A DNA stretch of 21,625 bases from CAZKTF01 sp964555565. GTDB lineage: Bacteria > Planctomycetota > JAJSAM01 > JAKLKS01. The translations under genes were made by a program, and so were the position numbers. Positions within the stretch are counted from its first letter, which is position 1. Each line of letters begins with the position of its first letter. The DNA lies in NCBI GenBank assembly GCA_964555565.1, contig CAZKTF010000029.1, forward strand, positions 1-21,625, given 5' to 3'. Below, in pieces: positions 10,102 to 18,869 of the stretch. The notes under the pieces were generated by a model. It was not told where the DNA came from. It saw nothing but the letters and a program-made list of their open reading frames with translations, and did no database searches.

Positions 10102-11475
10102 ATGGGAGCCGCGTCAGGCCGGACGGGGAGCCGCCCGACGGTCCTCGCCGCTCTTACGGCCCTCTCCCTCCTCGCCGGGAGCCCCCCCGGGCGCGCGGGG
10201 GACGACGAGGCGAAGGACGCCGGGCCGAAGCTCGCCAACGACCCGAAGGCCCCGCTGCCGGAGCGCACGGGCCAGGCGATCGACTCCGGCGTGGCCTGGC
10301 TCCGGAAGAAGGCGGAGGCGAGGGGGAACTGGTCCCTGGCGATCAAGGGGGACGAGCCCTACGAGAAGAGGGAGAACGCGGAGGAGTACAAGTACCCGGC
10401 CGGGTGCACCGCGCTGTCGCTGTACACCCTCCTCAAGTGCCAGGTGCCTCCCACGGACCCCGTCGTCGTCAACGGCTTCAAGTGGCTGAAGGAGAACGCG
10501 GGCGGGAACCTGGACGCGAGGCGCACCGTCTGGAAGGCGAAGGCCTCCATCCCGGGGACGACCTACGAGATCGCCGCCGTCATCCTCGCCATCGAGGCGC
10601 GGTCGAACCCCCACAAGACGGAGAGGGAGCGGGAGCGGAGCCTCCGCCTCCGGATCAAGAAGGGGGAAAAGCTCGCCCTGGGCGTGAGGCTCCCTCCGGA
10701 AGACGCCGCGTGGATGAAGGAGCTCGTCACGGCGCTCCTGCGCCGGCGCTACACCCCCTCGACCGGGTGGAGGTACGGCCTCGGGCAGCCCGAGCCCCGC
10801 GGCCCGAGCGACATGAGCAGTTCCCAGCTCGCGATGCTGGCGATCCTCGCCGCCGAGCGCTGCGGGGTCTCCCAGCCCGACAAGTTCTACCTCGAGGTCC
10901 TCGACTGGACGCTCCGGCAGCAGGAGGACGCGGGCCCGAAGGTGAAGCGCTGGGAGCCCCCCTCCCCGGCCACGGACTCCTCGATCTCCAGGCCGGTCGA
11001 TGTCCTCGACGAGGCGCGGGGGTGGCCCTACATGAAGTTCTCGTCGGTCGCGAAGGACACCCGGTCCACGGCCGGGATGACCGCCTGCGGGCTCGCCAAC
11101 GTCGCCATCTGCTCGACCGTCCTCGAGTCCCGGGAGAGCAAGCAGTTCGACGGCGCCTACGCCGGGAGGGCGGAGAAGGCCTGGAACGACGGGATCGCCT
11201 GGCTCCAGTCCCACTGGAGCGTGGCCGAGAACGCCAACGCGGGCGGGTACCACATCTACTGGCTCTACTGCCTCGAGCGGCTCGGGGACCTCAAGCGCGC
11301 CAACCTCGTGGCCGGGCACGCCTGGTACGAGGAGGGAGCCCAGGTCCTCGTGGACAGCCAGGACTCCAGCGGGGCCTGGCTCACGGACAACACCCACGAG
11401 CCCCACGACCTGCTGGCGACCTGCTTCTCGCTCCTGTTCCTCAACCGCACCACCCCCGCCATCACGGCCAGGTGA
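10102..11475 (+). CDS. Secreted alpha/alpha-toroid (prenyltransferase/squalene-cyclase repeat-like) protein
   Basis: The 457-residue product has a signal peptide (RTGSRPTVLAALTALSLLAG, cleavage near 32) and then helical-pair repeats of the kind annotated as prenyltransferase/squalene oxidase repeats. These include SGVAWLRKKAEARGNWS (62-78), PAGCTALSLYTLLKC (99-113), SSSQLAMLAILAAERCG (239-255), STAGMTACGLANVAIC (322-337), GGYHIYWLYCLERLG (381-395) and VDSQDSSGAW (417-426). No DxDD or other cyclase motif and no zinc-ligand set of farnesyltransferases is evident, so it is more likely a non-catalytic toroid scaffold or an uncharacterised glycan- or peptide-binding protein outside the cytoplasm. 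The ATG at 10102 follows GAGGGGG at 10091-10097. Its 3' end faces the kinase gene with only 7 bases between stops and no evident terminator, so the two transcripts probably overlap. Fold confidence is good; function unknown. Confidence 0.85.
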   Translation: MGAASGRTGSRPTVLAALTALSLLAGSPPGRAGDDEAKDAGPKLANDPKAPLPERTGQAIDSGVAWLRKKAEARGNWSLAIKGDEPYEKRENAEEYKYPAGCTALSLYTLLKCQVPPTDPVVVNGFKWLKENAGGNLDARRTVWKAKASIPGTTYEIAAVILAIEARSNPHKTERERERSLRLRIKKGEKLALGVRLPPEDAAWMKELVTALLRRRYTPSTGWRYGLGQPEPRGPSDMSSSQLAMLAILAAERCGVSQPDKFYLEVLDWTLRQQEDAGPKVKRWEPPSPATDSSISRPVDVLDEARGWPYMKFSSVAKDTRSTAGMTACGLANVAICSTVLESRESKQFDGAYAGRAEKAWNDGIAWLQSHWSVAENANAGGYHIYWLYCLERLGDLKRANLVAGHAWYEEGAQVLVDSQDSSGAWLTDNTHEPHDLLATCFSLLFLNRTTPAITAR

Positions 11476-11482
11476 AGCGAAC

Positions 11483-14400
11483 CTAGAAGTCCCCCAGGCG
11501 CATCCCCGTGCGGCCCCCCTTGAGGGTCACGCGGACCTCGGCCCCGTCCCGCCAGAGGGTGATCTGCGCGGGCTCGTCCCGCTCCACGAGACTCCAGCCC
11601 TCCCGGAAGTCGTTGGCCCTCGTGACGTCGATCTCCGCGAACCGGAGGACGACGTCCCCCTCCTTGACGCCCGCCTTCGCCGCCGCGGAGCCCTCGTCCA
11701 CCTCGTTGACGACGGGGACGGGGTCCTCGGCCGTGCGCCCCTCGCGGGGCGTCGATCGGAACTTCGCCGCGACGCGGAGACCCCGCCACTGCCGGACCTC
11801 CGGGTCCGCCCGGCCCGCGGCGGCGGCCAGCGCGCGGTCGAAGGACGCGACGGCGTCGGCGAAGCGCCCGGTCCGGACAAGGATCTCGCCCAGGCGCGCG
11901 TGGCTCCCCGCGTCCCCGGGGGAGCGGTCCACGATCCGCCGGAGGACCCCCTCGGCGGCGGCCCAGGCTTCCTGGGCGTACAGCTCCCGGGCGAGCATGC
12001 GGAGCGCCACGGGGCAGTCCTCCGCCGCGAGGTTGGCCAGCGCGGCGTCGAGCGCGGCCAGGCCGTTCGCGACGGCCCCCCGGAGGAGGGACGCCCGCGC
12101 GAGGCCGAGCGCCGCCATCGCGTCCCCGGGGACGACTTCCGCGAGGCGCGCGTAGGCGGCCTCCGCCGCCTCCCAGTCCGCGTCCCGGAGCGCCCGGGCC
12201 ACCGCGGCCCGCAGCCGAGCGACGGGGGGCTCGGCCTCCACCCTCTTCACCGCCAGGTAGCTGCCGTAGACCTGGACCTCCTCATCCGTGAAGTCCCGGG
12301 GCAGCCTCGACCGGAGCGCCTGGAGGAGCGAGGGGGGGTCGAAGTCCCAGAGGTCGATGCGGGACTCCAGCGAGGCGAGGATCTTCTTCCCGGAGGGCGA
12401 GAACCGGCACCGCCCCACGCCCGCGCCGCAGGCGAGGGAGAGGATCTGGTGCCCCGAGAGGTCCCAGAGGCGGATCGTGCCGTCGGCGGAGGCCGTGGCC
12501 AGCCGGTCCCCCCCCGGCGAGACGTCCACCGAGTGGACGGGCCCCTCGTGCCCCCGCAGCAGCGCCAGGCGGTGCCCCGCCAGGTCCCACAGGCGTGCCG
12601 TCTCGTCGTCGGAGGCGGTGAGGACCCGGTCCCCGCGCGGGTTGAAGACCGCGTGCGTGACGTCGTCGTCGTGGCGGAACGTCGCGAGCCGCTTCCCCGC
12701 GCGGTCGAAGAGCATCGCGGAATAGCCCTCCATCCGGAGGAGGAACCGGTCGCCGGACGGCGAGAAGCCGGCGCACTCGTTCTCCGGCTCGGAGGAACCG
12801 AGGCGGACGCGATCCACCTCGGCGAGGACCTTCCCCTCCTTGTCCCAGAGCCGCGCGGTCCCCCTCGAGGAGTAGGAGGAGCCGTCGCGGAGGACCGTGC
12901 GGTGGACCGTGAGGACGAGGTCCCCGCCGGGGGCGAGGACCGCGTACTCGACGGGCTCGGCGCTCACCTCCTCCCCGTGCTCCGGGACGAGCCGGAGGAC
13001 CTCCTTCCCCTCCAGGTCCCAGAGCCTCGCGGTCTCGTCCGCCGACCAGGAGAGGATCCGCTTCCCGTCCGCGGACCAGGCGCACCCCCGGACGAGTCCC
13101 TCGTGCCCCTTCAGCCTGAGGGCGAGCTTCCCGTCCATCCCCCAGACCAGCACCTCCTTCCGGAAGGCCGTCAGGATCCGGTCCCCGGAGGGGGAGAACA
13201 GGGCGCGGTCGTTCCCGCGATTGCCGTCGTCCCGGCTGGGGCGCCACGACGCGAGGACCTTCCCGGCCATGTCGAGGAGCGTCAGTCCCCCCGAGACGAC
13301 CGCGACCCGGTCTCCCGCGGGGGAGAGCAGGGCGTCGGAGTCCCACTGCACCGTGCAGGGGACGTTCGTCACCTCCCCGCCGGCGGCGGACCAGACCCGG
13401 AACTTGTCGGAGTTGTAGTCGAGCGCCACGACCTGGTCCCCGGCGGCCGTGAAGTGCAGGCCCACGAGCCTGTCCGTCTTGCCCTCCCAGGTCGCGACCT
13501 CGTGTCCGGAGCGGTCCCAGATCCGGATCGTCCCGCCGTTGAACGCCCCCGCGACCCGGTCCCCCTTCGCGGACCAGGCGACGCCCGTGAGCGGCTTCTC
13601 GCTGTGCTCCAGGTCCGCGACCTTCTGGCCCGACGGGTCCCAGATCGCCACGGGGCCCTGGCCCCCCGACCAGGCGACGAGGGCGTCGCCCGTGGGCGAG
13701 AACGCGGTCCTCGGGGACGTGTCCGCCTCCTCGCCGTCCTTGCGCGGGAGCCGGATCTCGCCGACCCGGTTCCCGGCCAGGTCGAGGAGGCGCAGCGTCG
13801 CGGGCGCCTGGGCGAGGACGATCCTCCCCCCGTCCGGGGAGAACACGACTTCCCCGATCCCCTCCTTCCGGGTCCCGAGGACCGCGACCTCGTTCCCCAG
13901 GGAGTCCCAGAGGCGCAGCGCCCCGGGGGCCCCCTCCTTCCCCGAGGACCCGGTGACGACCCGGTCCCCCTTCGGGGAGACGATCACGGTGTCGAAGGTC
14001 TCCTCCTCGCGGGAGAAGGCGGCGAGGATCCTCCCCGAGAGGTCGAGGAGGCGCGCGGTCCCGTCCACGGAACGCACCAGCACCCGCTCCCCGCCGGCGA
14101 CGGCCGTGGCCCACCGCAGCCTCGGCTCCTTCCCCCCGATGGAGAGGAGCGACCGGCCGGAGAGGTCCCAGACCTGCGCGGTCCCCTGCGCCGGAGCGAC
14201 GGTCAGGACACGGCTCCCCTTGCCGACGAAGGCCGCGTAGTGAACCGCGCTGGAGTGTCCCTTGAGGACGACGGCCTGCTTCCCGTCGGGGTCGAGGAGG
14301 CGCGCCGTCGCCTCCGACCCCGGGACGAGGAGGAGCTTCCCGTCCGGGGAGAAGGAGGGCAGGAAGTCGGACTCCAGGTCCGCCTGGTCGGGGGAGAAGA

Positions 14401-17400
14401 CCGTGGCCTTCCCCGCCAGGTCGAAGACCGTCGCGGAGCCGCCCCCTCCCGAGGTCACCACCCGGTCCCCGGCCGCGGAGAACATCCCCGTCCCCCGGCC
14501 GAAGCCGAGCGCGCGGAAGTGCGGGCGGACGCCCGGCTCCCAGAGCCGCACCGTCCCGTCCTGGGAGCCCGTGGCGACGCGCTTCCCGTCGGGCGAGAAC
14601 GCGGCGCACAGGATCGGCCGCTCGTGCCCGGCCAGGGTGAGGTCGGGCCGGTCCCCCCCGGTCCAGAGGGACGCGACGCGGTCCGCCGCGACGGTAAGGA
14701 ACGCCGGGTTCCCTCCCTCCGACGGCCGGAACACGACCAGGTGGGTGTCCCCGGACGAGTAGCTCGAACGGCCGGGGCGGTAGGTCGAGAGGCTCCCGAC
14801 CTCCTTGCCCGTCTTCGCGTCCCAGAACTTGAGGAACCCGTTCCCGAGCGTGTAGACGCGGCCGGGGTCCCCGCCGAGGAACCCCGCGGCCGCGAGGTTC
14901 TGGCCCACCCCCCCGAACCCCGCGAGCCGCTTCCCCGCGGCGTCCCAGAGCGTCGCCCCGTGGCTCCGCGACAGCGTGAGGACGCGCGAGCCGTCGCGGG
15001 AGAAGGAGGCCCCGAGGACTTCCCACCCGTAGCTCCTCCCTTGCGGCGTCCCCTGCGGCATCTTCTCGTCCTTGAGGACGACCGGCGCCCCCCCGACGAG
15101 GTCGTAGAGGCGCGCCGTCCCGTCGTCGGACCCGGTGACCACCCGGTCCCCCCTGGGCGAGAACTCCGCGCAGCGGATGTCGTCGGTGTGGCCCTCGAGC
15201 GTGGCGAGCTTCTTCCCCGCGTCGTCCCAGACGAGGACCGAGTGCTCCTGCTTCGTCTCGAGGACCCTCCGGGCCGCCTCATCGACCCGGACCACGGTCG
15301 TCCGGTTCCACGCCCCGAGGAACCGGTCCCCGGCCGGCGAACCCTGCACGAAGGAGAGGCCCTCCCCGGGACCCTCGACCGCCAGGAGGCTCCGGCCCTC
15401 GAAGTCGAGGACGGCGACCCGGCCGTCGGAGAAGCCGGCCAGGACCCGGTCCCCGGGAGGGAGGAAGCAGGTGCTCTCGAGGCCCACCTCGCCGACGCGG
15501 AGGGTCCCCGTCCGCTTGAGGTCCCGGTCGAGGAGCGCCAGGGACCTCGCGGGCCCTTCCACGACGAGCAGGCGGTCCCCCCCGGCCGCGAGGACGAGGT
15601 CCCTCGTCCCGGAATCCAGCTTCGCCTTCCCCTTCTCCACCCCGGTGGCGTCCCAGGAGTGGACGTCGCCCCGGGCGGCCGCCGTGAAGATGGCGTCCCC
15701 CTTCGGCGAGAACCGCGCGGCGACGAGCGGCCCGGAGTCCGGGCGCAGAACGCCCCGCGAGGCCCCCGTGGCGTCCCAGAGGCGCGCGGTCCCGTCGATG
15801 GAGGCCGTGAGGACCCGGTCGCCGGACGGGGAGAAGCACGCCCCGACCACCTGCGCCCCGTGCCCCTCGAGGAGGGCCAGCGGCTTCCCCGCGCGGTCGA
15901 GGACCCTCGCCACGGGGTCGTTCGACCACAGGAGCACCCTCCCCCCGCCCGGGTCGAAGGCGGCCCCGGCGACCGGCCCCTCCTGGCGCCAGAGGACGCG
16001 GCCTTCCCCCCGCGGGGTCCAGAGGCGGACCGTCCCGTCCTCCGAGGCGGTGAGCACGGCGTCGCCGGTCGGGGAGAAGGAGACCGCCTGCACGGCCGCT
16101 TCGTGGCCGCGGAGGACCGCCCCGGGCTTCCCGTCCGGGGACCAGAGCCGCACGGTCCCGTCCTCGGAGGCCGTGGCCAGGAGGTCCCCGGCCGGCGAGA
16201 CGGCCAGGGCGGTCAGGCCGGCGAAGTGCCCCCGGAGGACCGCGATCTCCTTCCCGGACGCGTCCCAGAGGCGGGCGGTCCCGTCCTCGGAGGCCGTGGC
16301 GACCCGGTCGCCGGAGGGCAGGAACGCCACGGCGCGCACGGCTTCCTCGTGCCCGCGCAGCACGCGCCGCTCCTCCCCCCCGGGGGCGACGAGGTAGCAG
16401 TTCCCGTTGTCCGTCCCCGCGAGGACCCGGTCCCCGCGCGGGGAGACCGCCAGGACGGTCAGCCCCTCCCGCCTCCCGCCGAGCACGAGCCGCTGTCTCC
16501 CCTCGAGGTCCCAGAGGCGGGCGGTCCCGTCGCGCCCGTCGGAGAGGACGCGGTCTCCCTTCGGCGAGAAGAACACCCGGCCGACGGCGTCGTCGTGCCC
16601 GAGGAGGATCCGCGTCTCGAGGTCGTGGTCGAGGGCGGTGTACAGCGCCTGGAGGGCCTGGGGGCTCTCCGCGTCGAGCGCCAGCGCCTCGCGGGCCAGC
16701 AGCACGGCCAGCGTCGGACGGGAGGCCGAGAGGGCGTCGTGGGAGTGCGCGACCAGGGCGAGGCTCCGCGTCCGCTTCTGCTCCCTCTCCTTCTCCGCCT
16801 GTTCCGCCTGGAGCTTCTCGAAGTTCTGCTGCGCGGCCTGGCGCGCCTCCCTCTCCTTCCTCTCGGCCTCCTGGGTCTTCCTCGTCTTCTCCTCGGCGAT
16901 GCCCCGCTGCTCCTCCGCGGTCGCGAGCGCCTTCGTCTTCTCCCTCTCCTGCGCCCGGGCATCCGCGAGCAGCCGCACCGACACCCCCAGCCCGGCGGCC
17001 AGGGCCACGAAGATCCCGAAGACGCTCGCCGCCAGCGCGGGGTTGCGCTGCACCCAGCGCCCGAGCTTGACGCCCGGGCCCGCCGGCTTCGCGTGGATGG
17101 GCTCGTACTCGCGGACCCGCCGCAGGTCCTCGGCGAAGTCGAGCGCCGTGGCGTACCGGCGGTTGCGGTCCTTCTCCATGGCCGTCTCGATCACGACCTG
17201 GAGGTCGCGCCGGATGTGCGGGTTGAAGCGGCGGGGGCTCTCCGGCTCCGTGGCGAGGATCTTCTGGTAGAGCACGTCCAGGGTCGGGGCCTCGAAGGGG
17301 AGCTTCAGGGTGAGGCACTCGTAGAGGGTCGCCCCCAGGCTGTAGACGTCGGTCCGCCGGTCGAGCTTGATCCGCTGGGCGGTGAGCTGCTCGGGGCTCA

Positions 17401-18292
17401 TGTAGGCCGGGGTCCCCATGAGCGACCCGGTCATCGTGAGCTGCGCGTCGGTCTCGTCGCGGGCGAGCCCGAAGTCGAGGATCACGGGGTCCCCGTTGCT
17501 GAGGACCATGATGTTGCCGGGCTTGATGTCCCGGTGGACGAGCCCCGCCCCGTGGGCCGCGTGGAGGGCGCGGGCGGCCTTCTCGACGAGCAGCACCACC
17601 CGGTGGATCTCCTCGCGCCCCTCGAGCGACGAGGTGGAGGGCCCGCCCGCCGGCGGCCGGGGCGCCCCCTCCGCCTCCGGGAGGCGGGTGACGGTGAGCC
17701 CGGCCGCCTTCGACTGCCCGTCGCGGGACTGCTGGATCCAGGTCGCCAGGCTCTCCCCCTCCAGGGGGCGCATCGCGATGTAGGGGATCTCCCCCTCGAG
17801 GTCCGCCTCGTAGACGGCGCAGATCCCCGGGTGGTCGAGGCGGGAGGCCACCTCGGCCTCGCGGCGGAACCGCTTGAGGAGCTGTTCGCTCTTGGCGTAG
17901 CCCGGGGCGAGGACCTTCAGGGCGACGCGACGGACGAGGCGCGTGTCCTCGGCGAGGAACACGACCCCCATGCCGCCGCGGCCGAGCTCCTTGAGGATGC
18001 GGTAGGGGCCGATCCGCTCCTCCCTCCCGGCGGCGCGGCCCGCCCCGGGCGCGGGGGGGCCCCCGGGGACCCCGGGGAGATCGGGGGTGGGAGGGCCACG
18101 CTGGACCGTCGCCCCGTCGCTCGCCTCCGGCCCGGGGGCGAACGCCAGGTACTCCTCGGCGACGAGTTCCCAGAACCCGGGGAAGAGCTTCTTGTAGTCG
18201 GTGACGCGCTTGAGCGCCCTCCGGGCGCGGTCGGCGTCCATGAGCTTCCGCACCGCCTGGCGGACGCGCTCGGACTCGGGGTTGGAGGGCAC
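11483..18292 (-). CDS. Giant Ser/Thr protein kinase with transmembrane helix, about 33 WD40 repeats, TPR-like helices and PDZ domain
   Basis: A 2269-residue protein. An N-terminal helical segment (1-60) precedes a complete Hanks-type kinase (about 97-395): G-loop GRGGMGVV 104-111, VALK with Lys126, HRDIKPGN 253-260, DFG 273-275, GTPAYMSPEQ 293-302. A roughly 40-residue Pro/Ser-rich insertion sits at 187-226. A transmembrane helix (417-440) follows basic residues, so the kinase is cytoplasmic and the rest is predicted outside. Residues 443-510 are coiled coil. Residues 562-1985 hold about 33 WD40 units of about 43 residues (pattern GHxxxVxxxxFSPxGDRVLTASxDGTARLWD), enough for four or five propellers. 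TPR-like helices span about 2026-2165 and a PDZ-like domain about 2175-2255 (VNEVDEGSAAAKAGVKEGDVVLRF region). The GTG at 18292 is preferred because it keeps the SERVRQAVRKL helix; ATG at 18241 is the alternative. Neither has a strong ribosome site. The substrates are unknown; FHA proteins nearby are candidates. Confidence 0.93.
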   Translation of the reverse strand: MPSNPESERVRQAVRKLMDADRARRALKRVTDYKKLFPGFWELVAEEYLAFAPGPEASDGATVQRGPPTPDLPGVPGGPPAPGAGRAAGREERIGPYRILKELGRGGMGVVFLAEDTRLVRRVALKVLAPGYAKSEQLLKRFRREAEVASRLDHPGICAVYEADLEGEIPYIAMRPLEGESLATWIQQSRDGQSKAAGLTVTRLPEAEGAPRPPAGGPSTSSLEGREEIHRVVLLVEKAARALHAAHGAGLVHRDIKPGNIMVLSNGDPVILDFGLARDETDAQLTMTGSLMGTPAYMSPEQLTAQRIKLDRRTDVYSLGATLYECLTLKLPFEAPTLDVLYQKILATEPESPRRFNPHIRRDLQVVIETAMEKDRNRRYATALDFAEDLRRVREYEPIHAKPAGPGVKLGRWVQRNPALAASVFGIFVALAAGLGVSVRLLADARAQEREKTKALATAEEQRGIAEEKTRKTQEAERKEREARQAAQQNFEKLQAEQAEKEREQKRTRSLALVAHSHDALSASRPTLAVLLAREALALDAESPQALQALYTALDHDLETRILLGHDDAVGRVFFSPKGDRVLSDGRDGTARLWDLEGRQRLVLGGRREGLTVLAVSPRGDRVLAGTDNGNCYLVAPGGEERRVLRGHEEAVRAVAFLPSGDRVATASEDGTARLWDASGKEIAVLRGHFAGLTALAVSPAGDLLATASEDGTVRLWSPDGKPGAVLRGHEAAVQAVSFSPTGDAVLTASEDGTVRLWTPRGEGRVLWRQEGPVAGAAFDPGGGRVLLWSNDPVARVLDRAGKPLALLEGHGAQVVGACFSPSGDRVLTASIDGTARLWDATGASRGVLRPDSGPLVAARFSPKGDAIFTAAARGDVHSWDATGVEKGKAKLDSGTRDLVLAAGGDRLLVVEGPARSLALLDRDLKRTGTLRVGEVGLESTCFLPPGDRVLAGFSDGRVAVLDFEGRSLLAVEGPGEGLSFVQGSPAGDRFLGAWNRTTVVRVDEAARRVLETKQEHSVLVWDDAGKKLATLEGHTDDIRCAEFSPRGDRVVTGSDDGTARLYDLVGGAPVVLKDEKMPQGTPQGRSYGWEVLGASFSRDGSRVLTLSRSHGATLWDAAGKRLAGFGGVGQNLAAAGFLGGDPGRVYTLGNGFLKFWDAKTGKEVGSLSTYRPGRSSYSSGDTHLVVFRPSEGGNPAFLTVAADRVASLWTGGDRPDLTLAGHERPILCAAFSPDGKRVATGSQDGTVRLWEPGVRPHFRALGFGRGTGMFSAAGDRVVTSGGGGSATVFDLAGKATVFSPDQADLESDFLPSFSPDGKLLLVPGSEATARLLDPDGKQAVVLKGHSSAVHYAAFVGKGSRVLTVAPAQGTAQVWDLSGRSLLSIGGKEPRLRWATAVAGGERVLVRSVDGTARLLDLSGRILAAFSREEETFDTVIVSPKGDRVVTGSSGKEGAPGALRLWDSLGNEVAVLGTRKEGIGEVVFSPDGGRIVLAQAPATLRLLDLAGNRVGEIRLPRKDGEEADTSPRTAFSPTGDALVAWSGGQGPVAIWDPSGQKVADLEHSEKPLTGVAWSAKGDRVAGAFNGGTIRIWDRSGHEVATWEGKTDRLVGLHFTAAGDQVVALDYNSDKFRVWSAAGGEVTNVPCTVQWDSDALLSPAGDRVAVVSGGLTLLDMAGKVLASWRPSRDDGNRGNDRALFSPSGDRILTAFRKEVLVWGMDGKLALRLKGHEGLVRGCAWSADGKRILSWSADETARLWDLEGKEVLRLVPEHGEEVSAEPVEYAVLAPGGDLVLTVHRTVLRDGSSYSSRGTARLWDKEGKVLAEVDRVRLGSSEPENECAGFSPSGDRFLLRMEGYSAMLFDRAGKRLATFRHDDDVTHAVFNPRGDRVLTASDDETARLWDLAGHRLALLRGHEGPVHSVDVSPGGDRLATASADGTIRLWDLSGHQILSLACGAGVGRCRFSPSGKKILASLESRIDLWDFDPPSLLQALRSRLPRDFTDEEVQVYGSYLAVKRVEAEPPVARLRAAVARALRDADWEAAEAAYARLAEVVPGDAMAALGLARASLLRGAVANGLAALDAALANLAAEDCPVALRMLARELYAQEAWAAAEGVLRRIVDRSPGDAGSHARLGEILVRTGRFADAVASFDRALAAAAGRADPEVRQWRGLRVAAKFRSTPREGRTAEDPVPVVNEVDEGSAAAKAGVKEGDVVLRFAEIDVTRANDFREGWSLVERDEPAQITLWRDGAEVRVTLKGGRTGMRLGDF

Positions 18293-18317
18293 GGGTGGGA
18301 CCGATGATCGGCCGCGG

Positions 18318-18416
18318 GTACGGTGCCAGGCACCTTTTTTATCCGCCCCGCCTCTCCGGCCCTCGAGCGGCGCGAGAGACACGACCGCGGAAGTAAAAAA
18401 GTGCCTGGCACCGTAC
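18318..18416. repeat. 99-base palindromic element with about 22-base inverted ends (MITE/REP-doublet-like)
   Basis: The left end (18318-18340) is GTAC, then GGTGCCAGGCACC and six Ts. The right end (18395-18416) is its inverse, six As then GTGCCTGGCACC and GTAC, differing by one C. Each end is itself a palindrome. Each reads like an intrinsic terminator towards the centre: GC stem then TTTTTT on the plus strand at left and on the minus strand at right. The element sits between the divergent kinase and acpS starts and contains no open frame. No target duplication is obvious. A weak -10-like TATCCT at 18424-18429 lies just beyond it on the acpS side. The spacer from 18293 to 18473 holds nothing else that I recognise. 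Confidence 0.75.
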
Positions 18417-18473
18417 GATTCCCTATCCTCGCGGGACCGGCGCGACGGGAGCCGAGCGAGCGGAGGCGGGCGG

Positions 18474-18851
18474 ATGGGCACGAAGGGGATCGGGGTGGAC
18501 GCCGTCGAGGTACAGCGCATCCGCGCCCTCCTCACGGAGCGCGGGAGGGCGTTCAAGAAGAAGGTCTTCACCCGGGAGGAGCAGGGCCTGTTCGAGGGCG
18601 CCCCGGACGCCCACATCCACATCGCCGGCCGCTTCGCCGCCAAGGAGGCGGTCCTCAAGGTCCTCGGGACCGGGTGGGGGCAGGGGATCTCCTGGCAGGA
18701 CGTGGAGGTCCTGGCGGACCGGAACGGCGTCCCGGTCGTCCACCTCCACGGCCGGGCCGAGGGCAGGGCCCGCGAGCTGGGCATCGGCCGGATCCTCCTC
18801 TCCATCACCCACACGGCCGAGCTGGCGATGGCCACGGCCCTCGGGGAGTAG
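18474..18851 (+). CDS. acpS: Holo-[acyl-carrier-protein] synthase (AcpS)
   Basis: AcpS transfers the 4'-phosphopantetheine arm of coenzyme A to the serine of acyl carrier protein, activating it for fatty acid synthesis in the cytoplasm. The 125-residue length is typical. The signature is complete: GIGVDAVEVQRI (5-16) with metal-binding Asp9, FTREE (32-36), RFAAKEAVLKVLG (53-65) with metal-binding Glu58, and SITHT (110-114), where many homologues have SISH. The ATG is preceded by GGAGG at 18462-18466 with 7-base spacing. It is followed after 18 bases by a membrane lipid enzyme gene, fitting a lipid theme. It is divergent from the kinase. Confidence 0.96.
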   Translation: MGTKGIGVDAVEVQRIRALLTERGRAFKKKVFTREEQGLFEGAPDAHIHIAGRFAAKEAVLKVLGTGWGQGISWQDVEVLADRNGVPVVHLHGRAEGRARELGIGRILLSITHTAELAMATALGE

Positions 18852-18869
18852 GCGCCCGGGCCCACCCCG

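Noticed and set aside
10102..11475. Annotation as squalene-hopene cyclase
   Set aside because: The protein is about 457 residues with a signal peptide and no DxDD motif, whereas functional cyclases are longer and carry that motif.
12280..17000. Recurring DGTARLWD-type DNA segments as a possible CRISPR or mobile repeat
   Set aside because: Spacing is about 130 bases, the units are diverged and they keep the reading frame. They are protein-level WD40 repeats.
11900..18307. A 2135-codon open frame on the plus strand opposite the kinase
   Set aside because: Its translation is Arg/Pro/Gly/Glu-rich low complexity with no domain. The opposite strand carries intact kinase, WD40 and PDZ motifs. Stop-free antisense frames are expected at this GC content.
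18404..18420. TGGCAC in the palindrome as a sigma-54 -24 element
   Set aside because: The GC dinucleotide required 10 bases after the GG is missing, and TGGCAC is explained by the palindrome core.
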